This document shows, one piece after another, positions 37,101 to 46,902 of a stretch of 64,000 nt of DNA; within the stretch, counting starts at the first letter, position 1, and every line of letters begins with the position of its first letter. The notes beneath the pieces were generated by a model that saw only the letters and a program-made list of their open reading frames with translations, was not told where the DNA came from and searched no databases. Both the position numbers and the translations under genes were made by a program. The stretch comes from Prinsepia uniflora (taxonomy: Eukaryota; Streptophyta; Magnoliopsida; Rosales; Rosaceae): contig CM064874.1 of NCBI GenBank assembly GCA_032719365.1, forward strand, positions 44,852,676-44,916,675, given 5' to 3'.

Positions 37101-37244
37101 TAGATGCACATCCCCTATCACAATAGGGTATCCTCGTACCACCTGGTTTACTACATACAACTCTCCAGTCGGTGTACCGACTCCCATCTCACACCCGATC
37201 GCAGAAATCTCTCTATCTGCTAACAGTGCATTCCCAAGAAACAA
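34158..37244 (-). CDS. pol: pol polyprotein (protease end, RT, RNase H, integrase) of element D
   Basis: A 1,028-residue open frame, the longest in the window. Residues 64-69 FGMDWL close the protease; 145-160 hold FPDVFPEDLPGLPP; the RT spans about 180-370 with D265 in SKIDLRSGY and D329/D330 in FIDD; RNase H about 465-585 with D475, E513, D538 and D581; the integrase H2C2 finger has H690, H697, C727 and C730; the integrase core has D760, D821 and E857 (with DRQSER where DGQSER is usual). All catalytic residues are visible. There is no true start: the frame begins inside the protease because a frameshift near 37215-37244 separates it from gag. It is best read as the large intact part of a broken gag-pol. 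Confidence 0.92.
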   Translation of the reverse strand: MFLGNALLADREISAIGCEMGVGTPTGELYVVNQVVRGYPIVIGDVHLVVDLILLDLCDFDVIFGMDWLTTHHASIECFDKRVVLRSPGLPEVIFKGDRRVLPPRVISALSVDRFLRKGCQGYLAYVVDVRDVPAKAEDIPVVCEFPDVFPEDLPGLPPSREIEFPIELIPGTRPISLTPYRMAPAELRELKVQLQDLVDVGFIRLSVSPWGAPVLFVKKKEGSLRLCMDYRKLNKVTIKNKYPLPRIDDLFDQLMGAKYFSKIDLRSGYHQLRIREEDIPKIAFRTRYGHYEFLVMPFGLTNAPASFMDLMNRVFRKYLDRFFIVFIDDILVYSSSKRAYEEHLRIVLDTLRRNQLFAKLSKCQFWFTSVGFLGHVISVYGICVDPQKIKAIENREQPKTVTEVRSFLGLADYYRRFVEGFYAIAAPMTRLTRKGIKFVWGEDCEQSFQELKKRLTSAPILTLPDDSGEFEVYSDASLQGLGCVLMQHGKVIAYASRQLKPHERNYPTHDLELAAVVHALKIWRHYLYGETCRLFTDHKSLKYFFTQKELNLRQRRCLELIKDYDCTIEYHPGKDNMVADALSQKSAHTVAHLRMVRLPLLVELRKTGVALGLDNQGCLLASFQVRPILIDRVIEAQLEDPILCVLRIEADAGERQDVAIRRDGALVKDGRLCVPEDVTLKKEILEEAHSSAYAMHPGGTKMYRTLREHYWWPGMKREIAEYVSNCLVCQQVKAERQRPYGALQPLPIPEWKWDHITMDFVFKLPRTPKGHDRVWVIVDKLTKSAHFLPVREDFQMTQYARLFIDEIIRLHGTPVSIVSDRDPRFMSRFWQSLQEAFGTRLHFSTTFHPQTDRQSERTIQTMEDMMRACVLQFQGTWESHLPWMEFTYNNSYQASIGMAPYEALYGRQCRTPLCWTEVGERKLSKSELIDLTTEKVKLIRDRLKTAQDRQKSYADRRVRDFEFAVGDWVFLKLSPWKGIVRFGRRGKLSPRFIGPYEIVERIGRVSYRLALPSELSRVDDVFHVSML

Positions 37245-38376
37245 AAGAGTGGGTAGCTCCCGGGTCTATTAAAGTACGTGCATAATGACCGAAAATAGTA
37301 AGCATACCTATCACCACCTTCGGGGCTGCCCGGGCCTCCTGTTGAGTCACTGTATAGACTCGAGCATGTGGTCCCGAAGTCCGGCCACGTCCTCGTGATC
37401 CACCAGATCCACCACGTGTTCTGTCACCTCCTCTCCCACTTGTAGCATTTGAAGCTAAGGTGGTACTAGGGCCTTGCTCAGTAGTGCCCCAACCATTACC
37501 ACTACCGCCAGATCGATAGGGGCATTCCCTTATGATGTGTCCAGGCTCTCCACAAAAATAGCAAGTTATTATACCAGCCCGGCTAGGTCTACCACTCTGG
37601 CTACCAGTAGACCCCACAGATGTTCCGCTAGCTTTTGATGTCGCCTGGGGTCTGTAACCATATCTCTGTGTACTCCCATCACCAAAGCTCGGACGAGTGC
37701 CACGAGAAGATCCAGAGCCATAATTACCTCTCTTGGAGGACCTCTGGTTCGAAGATCCCTGATACTGACGGTCCCGACATCGACTAGAGCCTGAGGACTG
37801 CTGTGGCACTGGCAAGGTCACCTCAACTCGAGCGGCTGCATCAGATAACTCTCGCAGCGTGGCATAAGATCCTACAGTTACTGCTCCCCGGATGTCATTC
37901 CTCAGTCCTTGCTCAAACCTTCGGCACTTGTCCTCCTCGTTGGCTATGTACAGAGGAGCAAAACTGGACAGGTTCAGGAATTTCTGCTCATAGTCTGCCA
38001 CTGACAAGTCCCCCTGATGTAGTTGTAGAAATTCAACCTCCCTAGCATTACGAAATGAGCGGGGATAGAACTGATCCAGGAAACGATGGCGGAAGTCCTC
38101 CCAACTCAAGGTGCGGGCATCCATCCCTGTCAGCTACAATCCACGCCACCATCGGTAAGCTTAGCTACTCAGCATAAATGTGGCTAGTGGAACCATATCT
38201 CCTGGTGGACATTGCATAATCTCGAAGATCCGCTCAAATTGAGTGATCCACTCATAGGCCTCTTCTGGGTCAGTCAGGCCAGTGAATCCAATGGCCCCTA
38301 AACGTTGAGCTCTCTCTACGTTTGGACCCCCAAACTCATCATCAGCCTGGGTACGGGGCTCGCGTCTCGGAGGCAT
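37213..38376 (-). pseudogene. gag: gag and protease start of element D, broken
   Basis: Starts at ATG 38376-38374 (MPPRR). Two in-frame stops, TAA 38163-38161 and TAG 38136-38134, interrupt the capsid region just before and after a WW-containing stretch. The frame then stays open from 38124 through a CCHC knuckle (CYFCGEPGHIIREC) and a G/S/R-rich linker to the protease motif DPGATHSFVS, and runs out of frame at 37215-37213. Pol overlaps in another frame from 37244, so one frameshift lies in 37215-37244. Intact relatives have one gag-pol frame (known of the family). Confidence 0.9.
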
Positions 38377-38455
38377 ATTGTGATGTTTTATAAGAGAAAC
38401 ATATCAGTATCATAACTCGTGCATACTAATGTGCAAGACTCAGACCATAACCTAA

Positions 38456-38468
38456 TGCTCTGATACCA
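38456..38468 (-). other. Primer binding site, iMet type (element D)
   Basis: The minus strand reads TGGTATCAGAGCA, three bases from the LTR end at 38472. Confidence 0.93.
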
Positions 38469-38471
38469 ATT

Positions 38472-41338
38472 TGACAAGACCCATCCTGACTATCCCTCGA
38501 TAATTGTGATGAATCCTGCTCCCATCTGACAATAACTAGAAGTACCAAAAGTAACCAAACTTATATACATACACCACACAACAAATCCCAAAAACATTGT
38601 CAGACAAGGGATAGTTAAGTTTTACAGACCAATGACGTCACACGTTTGACTAGTCAAAGACAATACAGAGCATAGGTACTATTACAGATAGGGATCAAAT
38701 TCCTACTCTGTAGAGTGTCTGAGTGCGCAACGGTCTACTTATTCTTTTGCCTCGCTTGCCTCGTTTCTAGCCCCCGTACCTGTGCACTGGCCTGGAGGGT
38801 GCATAAAAAAATAAAGGTGTGAGTGGACAAAAATAAACTTTTCTAAATACATTTACCGAAACTCAAGTTTCCCCTCCAGTTTTCACAAACGTGCATGCAT
38901 AACATAAAACATGAGTAATAGTATGAAATCAGTTCATGACATAAAGCATCATTTTCTAAAGTATCTGGACACAAATATCAATAAATCATAATACCACTAA
39001 TCCTCAATATCCAATCACATTATCCATATAACCCGTCACGGTATCAATGCAACGCATGCAAACTCGGTATCTCACGTCCGAGTACATCCCCCAGGATCTA
39101 CGACGTCTAGGGGGATATCAACTCTAAGATCAACGACGTCTAGAGGATACCATCATAATCCCACGCTCCTGCGAGTGAGCCTCTCTCGGAGCTACTCATC
39201 TCCAGGCAGTGGTTCGTGACTACTCCAGGATCTACGACGTCCGGAGGAGACTATCAAATCACAGAGGATGGTATATGTGGAACAGGTCACCAAATCCAGT
39301 AATCTCATTTTAAAATCATTTATGTCTCAAATCAAGTCAAAAACATTTCAATGGGGCATATGCCCGAGACATAGCTTTCATAAATCAAGTTCCACAAAAC
39401 CATCATAAAACAGTGTCCAGAATTCACTTTATAAATCAAAATCATCAATTTAATCATATTCACATGTGACTCCAAATTCGAGTCAAAATCACTATTCACT
39501 TGCGTCTCAAGCCCAAAATATCATTTTCACGCAAATCCGTACAACCGTAAACCCGAGTTGCCAGGATCACATAAATCCATAAAATCAATCACTGACTCAT
39601 ATTCCGAGTCCAAATATCATTTTCAATCCGGGCCTAGCCCAAAAACATCAATTTCATCATTTCTCAAAAATCGTGCTAAAATATAATATAATAATCATAA
39701 AACCGAGAAATCACCGGATTGAAACATAAATCATATCAAATCATAACAAATCATATGATAAGGCATTTAAAAACATATATGCATGCATCACGGTTAGAAA
39801 ACCAAAAGTCCACTCACACACACCGTCCAGATTGCTCAGCCTCGAACTGTTCGCTTTCTTCCGACGTCCCGGAAATATTCCAGCTTGTCAAACAAAGTGA
39901 TTTAAGGTTACTAGACTATCATATGGTCCTCATATCAGAATCCCCTAATAGTCGGAATTTTATAATATTATTTAAATATAAATTAAACGCGTCGGGTACT
40001 CGGAACTACTCTGAAACCATATCCGATTGACCCGAAACAACCGTGGATAGGTTCGTATCATCGAGAACATCAAGTTTCATGTTGACCACTTCGCCGGAAT
40101 CCCATTCATGCGCCGTCACGCGCCGCCGCAAGCGGCTGCCCGTGAAAGCCACGCGCGTAGCACAGTGTTGCTACAGTGCGTCGTTCTCACCCGAACGTCT
40201 GATAAACGGGTTGGAATACCCGCGATAGAACCCGATTCAAACTCCATCAATTCGACCTCAAATCGATCCATTCTTTCAACGGATCTCATTTAATACAACT
40301 GAATTCAAGTTCTGTGAGTTCAATTACCTCAATTAAGGTCTAAAACTTCACGACTCACGATCGAACTTCGACGGGTCTCCTATTCGGGTTTCTCGATTTC
40401 GTCCCTGATTTTCCAATTAATTCATTCAGTTAGTCTCATGAGAGTGTAAGGAACGTTTTTACAAGATCAATTTGAGAATTCCTTACCTCCAACTGGTATA
40501 ACTCAAGCTCGATTTTCAGCAGCCATGGAAGCTTCTGTTCTTCCCCAATTGGACAGTAATTCTCTTCGTTTTTGTTGCAGGGAGCTTCGTTTTGATCCCA
40601 GAAGCTTAACTCAATCCTTAATTTCCCTTCTCCTAGCTCACAAATTCGAATTCGAATTTCCCCCTAATTTCAAGAATTTTCGAACTCTGAATACCCCCAA
40701 TTCTCTCAGTCCCTCAAGTTCCTCTCTCTCAAATCCGTTCCGCGAGTTCTTAATTGCACAATGACGAGAGACAGTGGGATATCACGGTTCAATTTGGAAA
40801 AATTGGACAAATTGGACAAAATGATTACAATTACCCTTAATTAAGGGATAATTGTTAAAAGTTAGCCCCAAAACCGGTTTCCATGTTCTCTGGGGCAGGA
40901 AGAAGACAAAGGACAGGTGTCATTGTCTGATCAAGGTTAAAAGACCATTTTGCCCCTGGTTGGACAAATTATCATTTTTCCCCTAGGCTTCCGTGACCTG
41001 TAACGTTCGTATCCGAACTCCGTTTTCGACGTGCCGCCTGTCGTTGTACTCAAGGCATCGAGACCTACCTAACGGTCCTCGAATCGTGTGAAAATTAGTT
41101 TTCAAACAAAAAGTCAACATTTTCTCCCTTTTCGTCCAAATTACGAAAATGCCCTCGAACTTCCGAACTTCATAACTTTTTCCATGATCTTCGGAAGTGG
41201 GCGTGCCACCTGTCTATGGACTCGTGACGTCCCGAACTACGTCACGGTCATCGGTCAACATCCGTTTGATTCTCCAATCAAAAAGTCAACAAATTGACTA
41301 TACTATTCACAAGGGTAAAAACGTCATTTATTCATTAT
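38472..41338 (-). repeat. Element D right (5') LTR, last 39 bp deleted
   Basis: Matches 30997-33854 with scattered substitutions and an 11-bp insertion near 40800. It stops at TTAT (41335-41338), where sequence switches to the middle of a C-type LTR; the terminal 39 bp seen at 33855-33893 are missing. Confidence 0.92.
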
Positions 41339-41990
41339 CTTTCCAATTTTAAAACCATTTCATGAAATCATATCCAAGACCATAAACATGGAAAATCCGT
41401 GCAAAACCGGAAAAACCTCAATTTACGTGCAAGCACGTAAATCGCCTCGAAATACGTGAAACCATATAATTTACCAACATCCAAATCAACCTCATACAAT
41501 CACAATCATAAATCCATATAAGACAATTAAGCATGCATAGAATTTATAAAACCAAAGTCCACTCACAGACCGTTTAACGATACGCCTCGATACGCGTGTC
41601 ATAGGCCTTCCCGGGCCAAACCACTATCACCGGGACTCCCAGTCGTGTCCAAATCACATTAGAGGGTTACTAACCTCTTCATTAACATCCTATCAAAGTC
41701 CCGTAATTTTCCCGAATTTTTAATTATTTTTAAACTTGATTTAAAACCTTCGGACGTCCCGAACAATATCGAGACGGTGTCCGATCGACACGAAACCAAT
41801 CCCAAAATGTTCGTTACATTAAATAGGATAGAAGTCATGTTGACCTCACCTCGAGATTCGTACCCACGCGCCGTCACGCGCCGCCGTGAGTGGCTGCGCG
41901 TGAAACCCACGCGCCTGCTACAGTGCCATCGTCCTTACCCGTTTAACTGATAAACGGGTGCTTTTGCCCGCGAGATGACCAGGTTGGTTT
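41335..41990 (-). repeat. Element C right (5') LTR, first surviving piece
   Basis: Aligns with 26638-27295 of the left LTR with few differences. The outer 1.3 kb, the PBS and the end of the interior are lost. It ends at GGTTT (41986-41990), the left TSD of insertion L. Confidence 0.88.
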
Positions 41991-42347
41991 TGTCACGACT
42001 CGGCCCATCTAACACAATATTGTCCGCTTTGGGCCTAGCCCTCACGGTTTTGTTTTCGGGAGCTCACGTGCAACTTCCCAGTAGGTCACCCATCATGGGA
42101 TTGCACCAGCCTCAACTCGCTTAACTTTGAGGTTCCAATCCCCCCCAAAGCCACTGAGCTCCCAAAAGGCCTTGTGTTAGATAGATACGTGCCCACACAT
42201 ATAAGGTACTTCACCTTTCCCTCCCTGAGCGATGTGGGATCGTTCACCGATCTTACCTTTCCAAGCTCACAGATCTTGCTCACCGTTCTTGCTTCTCAAG
42301 CTCACGGGTCTTGCTCACCGTTCTTGCTTTCAAGACCGGGTCTTACA
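41991..42347 (-). mobile_element. Cassandra TRIM solo LTR
   Basis: 357 bp, the same length as the Cassandra LTRs at 61516-62300 and near-identical in reverse complement, including the 5S-like block (about 42060-42140 on minus, with AAGTTAAGCG and GATGGGTGACC). No matching 5-bp duplication directly flanks it, in line with the rearrangement of L. Confidence 0.88.
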
Positions 42348-44211
42348 ATCCAGGTCCAGGGAAGAGTTTGGTGAAGCCACCGTGAAGGGAGGTGAGCTGG
42401 GTGGCTGGATCGTGAAGAAGGGGAGTTTTGGGCTGTCTGGTTTCGAGTTCAGTCGACGGGCTAGGGACAGTGTCGAGGTGAACGGAGTTGGGGAATCTAT
42501 AGAGTTGGTCTGGACGATGCTGTTGGTGAAGAAAGGGAGAGAAACCGTGCCGGCACGGCGGTGAACCGCTGACGCCGGTCTGAGTTGCAGGTGACTGTGG
42601 CGAACCGGGTTGGCTCGAGGTAGCCGATGCACTGTAGCAGGCGCGTGAGGGCCACGCGCAACCACTTTGGGCGGCGCGTGGGGGCACGTGCGGCGGCGAT
42701 GGGGAAAACGGTCAACATAGTTTTTGGTCTAGGAGTTCTGGTGAGTTCAATGGAGTTGGTTTCGAGTCAATCGGACGTCGTTTGAGTTTAGTTCGGCAAG
42801 GGTGAAGGTTTAGGGTCCCGGGTTCTTACGTTTAGGATTCGGGGAATTTTGAGGGAATTTAGGTGAACTTTCGTGAACGTGTTAGTGACGTACTTTGGTG
42901 ATTGTTAACAGGATTGGGATTTCTCGAGGAAGCCGAGGAACGTACAGGACGTTCGGGACGCGAGTAGGGCTCAGTACTGTGAGTGGACCCTTTCCTTAAA
43001 CTCGAACATGCATAACTGTTTTCTATACCTGTTTCATGGTTTTACTCCTGAATCTATGTTTATTGAATCTGTTATGATGGTTTTACGTGTTTGTACGGTT
43101 TTCGAGAAAAGACGTTTTTTTAGCACGTTTTACGAGAAATGTTTGGTTTCTGAATACAATGCTATGGTTTTGGGATTTTAAATGATAAAGGAGTTCTAAT
43201 GAGTATAAAGGGATTTTGGAACATGATTTCGATGATTAAAGGTTTTCGATTTTAGAAACGGATTTCAGAAAAAGGGATGGTTTCCAAGTTGGAAAGTGGA
43301 TTCCAGATTTGGATTCGGAATGACGGTTCTGGATGCCGGAAGGGCATCGGACCAGTGATTTCGAATTCGGGTTTGGATGTGGATTGGTAAATGGTTTTCA
43401 AATGATTTTGGGATTGAATTTGCTGGATCTGGATATTGGGTTTAAAGACCCGGATATATGTGACGGGGGACCGACCGGATTGGGTTTAAAGACCCGGATT
43501 GAGTTTAAAGACTCGGGAGTTTAAAGACTCGGATATATTGATTTCCCCCGTAGGCCTTGAGTTTAAAGACTCAGGAGTTTAAAGACTCGGATATGATTAA
43601 GGCCTGGATTGAGTTTAAAGACTCGGGAGTTTAAAGACTCGGATAGGTCCAGCAGGTTTGATCGGGAAATGATGATTTGAGTTTTATGGTTTATACTTTG
43701 GGTTGTTATACTCATGCCATGTTTTCCATAACTGTTTTATAGTGTTCCTGTTTCTTAGGATGTTTTGTGATGTTTTGTGAACATTGATTTATAACTGTGT
43801 TAACAACTGGTGGTTATGCATGTAGTTTTCAAAATGGAGGGTTAAACTCGGTTTTTGATAAATGGTTTTAGAAACCTTTCTGTTATTATGGTCCACTCAC
43901 ATCTTCTGTTTTAACTTGCCCTCTAGGTTGTGGAGCTAGTGCGGGGTCTTGACGTCGAGGCAGCGTCTGAGGCATAGACATTTCGTGAGGGTTCCCGGAG
44001 TGTTTACATTTCTTCCGCGTGCATGTAAAAATAATCAGTTTTATTTGTTGTATCATGTACTATGCTCTGTAAACTTTAACTTCGGTTTTTAGTGAGTGCT
44101 TACTCCTGCGTCTGACTGGGTTTGAGTGCGTTTTACTTGAGTGTTGTGTCGGGGAGTCAGACGGGAGCGGGATTTACCTCGGGTTTCGCGGTGAAACCGG
44201 GGTGGGTCCTG
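42348..44211 (+). repeat. E-type LTR, 3' part
   Basis: Aligns with 57421-59269, ending GGGTCCTGACA. CTGTGAGTGGAC 42977-42988, GTCCACTCACAT 43891-43902 with TAG at 43926, and eight TTTAAAGAC hairpin units at 43437-43650. Confidence 0.85.
43437..43650. repeat. GAGTTTAAAGACTC hairpin array
   Basis: Eight units, partly as direct doublets GAGTTTAAAGACTCGG-GAGTTTAAAGACTC. Same motif as in element B, E, F and H LTRs. Confidence 0.85.
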
Positions 44212-45473
44212 ACAATACTGAACCTAAACCAACCCTCCTGGACCTTCGACTCAGCCCCAATCGTCACGACTTGCCGTTCGAACATCACGGCAAAACAGAG
44301 CACCAAAGTGCCTGCCGTCGTCTGAGCTCCGCCTTGTACACCCCCGTCACGGCGACCATCCTAGTCGACACCTAGGACTCTCCTGAACCTCGCCCTGACC
44401 TCCAATTCCCTCGACTCTCACCCTAGACCCACGACTTTCACGTTGAACCTCAACGGGAAAACAGAGTACTGAAATGGGGACGAGGATATTACCTGCCTCC
44501 TGTCGCTGCCGTGGGCTCAGCCGCGAGGTAGTGGCTCCTTCTGTCTTCCTCCGTCCTCTGAGCACTTCTCTTGACCTCGAGTGATCGAGTACGGCTGCAC
44601 CACCACCCACTTCTCTGTTTTTCTCCCTGAGTTCCTCCCTGGTTTCCGTGGCTCACACCTCATACACACACACACCCGCTGCACCTCTCAACCACCTCAC
44701 CAGCTTCCTCTCACTCTCCTATCCCTCACTCACTCACCAGGACTCCTCAATAGTCACGATCACCCTTCCCAATCTCTCAATTTCCTCCCTCTGTTTCTCT
44801 CTGGTTGAAGAACACACACACACGATCACACACGGTTGCACCCCAATTAATTGGGCCGTGAATGCACAGGATTCCACCAGAATCCTCTACACATATGCCA
44901 CATGTCACAATCCACTCCACACACGCCCACATGGCTCAATCCCAGCCGTCCATTCCTTTGCTCTGTGCACAAATCCCAATGTGCCACAAAGACCAAAATA
45001 CCCTTCTTTTTAACTCATTTTTACTGTTTTGCCACTACCCTTCTAGACCCGTAACTAACACCTCGTAAGTCCGATGAATACGTGCCGCCTGTCATCGAAC
45101 TCAGAACGACGAGATCTACCTAACCATCCTAGGTCAACGTACCAAACCCCGTTTCTACGAAAAGTCAACTATTCCCCTTAATTTACTCAAATTACGGTTA
45201 TGCCCTCAACCTTCCGAACATCACAACTTCCTCCTCGGATGTCGAAATCGGGCGTGCCACCTGCCTATGGATTCGTGACGTCCTAAACTATGTCCTGGTC
45301 ACCGGTCAACACCCATTTGACCACCCGAACTAAAGTCAACATTTTGCCCGAACCAGGGGCAAAATCGTCATTCTAGGCTCATGGACCTATCGGGACCAAC
45401 TAACCGCCGCTTAACCTCACTAAGCACACCTTAATCACTATCTTAATCCCGGCTCTCGGGACGGGTTGTTACA
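44212..45473 (-). repeat. E/F-type LTR, 5' part
   Basis: Minus-strand start TGTAACAACCCG at 45473. It shares blocks with 56100-56250 and 59270-60092. Plus-strand CA-rich runs at 44665-44690 and 44811-44835. ORFs here are low-complexity and not credible genes. Confidence 0.8.
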
Positions 45474-46854
45474 GGTTTCCTATCAATTCAGCCTTAATTA
45501 CATCAATTGATCATTCAGTTAGCTTTGTTTTAAGTCCAATTAAAGGTCTGTAACATCAATTACACGATCACTTACCTAAAATCCATCGATTCCACGATGA
45601 ACAATGAAGAACACCCAGGTACTGTGCATTCATCGAATTCCGTAAATGGCTGCTGATTTCTTCCAATTGATTCACCTAGAAGCATCAATGGACCATGGGA
45701 AACTGTTTCCCCAACTCAATTGCATCGTTTGATCTCTCTAACAACACGGCCCAACTTCGAATTTTCCTTACTGTTACCAGGTCTGTTCAGAGCCAAAATC
45801 CATCGATTTTCTTCAATTGATCCTTCCAGAAGCATCGTGGGATCCTCAGGAACAAAATCCTCAGTTCAATTTCATCAATCAAAGCCTCAAATTCTTCGAT
45901 TCAAGGTCGAAATTTCAGAGACCTCCTTCCTTCAGTTCTTCCTCAATTCGACCCCAATTCTCCTCAATTTTCGTTGGGTTTCACTCGTCTCAATCCCAGG
46001 AAGTTAGAATCAAGCCCAATTTCGATCCACAAGGCTCAATTCACAACAATTGAATTTTCCCCCCAAAATTTCTAAATTTTCGATTTTGATTTCCCAGCTC
46101 CCTCACTGTCCCTCCAGTTTCCCCGTTAATTCAATCTTCTTTGTCTCTCAATTCTCTCAATTCTGCCATGGGAAAGCAGCCAATTCCCCCAGCTCACACA
46201 CTCTCTCTGTTTTGCAGTTGCTCACGGTTTAGAGGAACAGAGAGGATTAATGGATGATTAATTTAGGCTAATGGTGATGATGATGTAGGAATGATTACGT
46301 TGGGAGGGAAACATGGAGCTTGTTGTGGGGCTTAGATTAGGGGATGGGTGACACTTGTCACTCATCCAAGTGTGCACAGTCATCAGTTACTATTTATTAT
46401 TTTATTATTATTTTAATCGGAGCATCGGTTCGTTAATTCGTTCCCGTGACCATAACTTCGTCCTCGGAACTCCGATTTCGGCATGCCGCCTGTCATTGGA
46501 TTCGTATCGACGATACCTACGTAACGGTCCTTGGCCCTCGTCCATTGGACCTCCCGGTCAAAAAAGTCAACATTTGGCCCCTAATATGCCAAATTACCAA
46601 AAAGCCCCTCAACTTCTGAACATCATAACTTTCTCCTCAAATGTCGGAATCGAACGTGTCACCTGTCTATGAACTCGTGACGTCCCGAACTACGTCACGA
46701 TCATCGATCAAAGTTCGTTTGACCGCCCGATCAAAAAGTCAACATTTTGCCCACGACCAGGGGCAAAACGGTCATTTTGCACATTTTGTCCGATTTCGCC
46801 CAACTAACCACCGATCAACCTCACTAATCCCGGAATTCGGGACGGGTCGTTACA
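45474..46854 (-). repeat. Element C right LTR, second surviving piece
   Basis: Resumes after L with GGTTTCCTATC, aligned to 27291-28690, and ends GGGTCGTTACA at 46854. Palindrome at 46342-46367. Confidence 0.9.
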
Positions 46855-46902
46855 ACGGCACATTCCGCGTTAATCCCGATGGGATTGGGATGGGTCATGT
46901 CA
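46855..46902 (+). repeat. Solo LTR A, last piece
   Basis: The right TSD of C (ACGGC), then the end of LTR A with 'taatcccgatgggattggg' and the terminal TCA, followed by AGAAA. Confidence 0.8.

Larger units (their letters stand above)
30997..41338 (-). mobile_element. Element D: near-complete Ty3/gypsy chromovirus
   Basis: Minus orientation. 5' LTR 38472-41338 (outer 39 bp lost), PBS 38468-38456, gag-pol 38376-33930, PPT at about 33908-33894, 3' LTR 33893-30997. The LTRs are roughly 98% identical by eye, so it is younger than element 1. All protein domains are present, but gag-pol carries three stops and a frameshift. Left flank GGTAC; the right flank is deleted. Confidence 0.93.
41991..45473 (-). 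mobile_element. Insertion L: rearranged LTR plus Cassandra LTR
   Basis: 3,483 bp between perfect GGTTT duplications (41986-41990 and 45474-45478) in the C right LTR. It is composed of a minus-strand Cassandra LTR (41991-42347), the 3' part of an E-type LTR in plus sense (42348-44211) and the 5' part of a related LTR in minus sense (44212-45473). Inverting 41991-44211 back restores one continuous minus-strand LTR with a Cassandra LTR inside, so an internal inversion after insertion is the simplest explanation. Confidence 0.7.
25327..46854 (-). mobile_element. Element C: LARD-like LTR retrotransposon, host of D and L
   Basis: Minus orientation. Left LTR 25327-28690, interior 28691-30996, then element D; the right LTR survives as 41335-41990 plus 45479-46854. 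Flanks ATGGC (25322-25326) and ACGGC (46855-46859) are a TSD with one change. The PBS end and the first 1.3 kb of the right LTR are gone in a deletion that also cut D. The surviving interior is coding-free and related to B's. Confidence 0.82.
7966..46902 (+). mobile_element. Solo LTR A, split by nested insertions (pieces 7966-8040, 11164-12072, 23733-25326, 46860-46902)
   Basis: It starts TGTAACGACCC at 7966 and ends TCATGTCA at 46902, with identical 5-bp flanks AGAAA at 7961-7965 and 46903-46907. Joining the four pieces gives about 2.6 kb, a normal LTR length here, and the pieces match homologous parts of solo LTRs M and N in order. No internal region or second LTR is present, so it is a solo LTR left by LTR-LTR recombination, later hit by M, B and C. 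Confidence 0.88.

Noticed and set aside
44665..44835. CA-repeat-rich ORFs as secreted proteins
   Set aside because: Low-complexity H/T/P-rich translations of a CA-rich LTR stretch; the same block in LTR F is not open.
41991..45473. A single ordinary solo LTR between the GGTTT duplications
   Set aside because: The two ends belong to different families and the inner part changes strand at 44211/44212.
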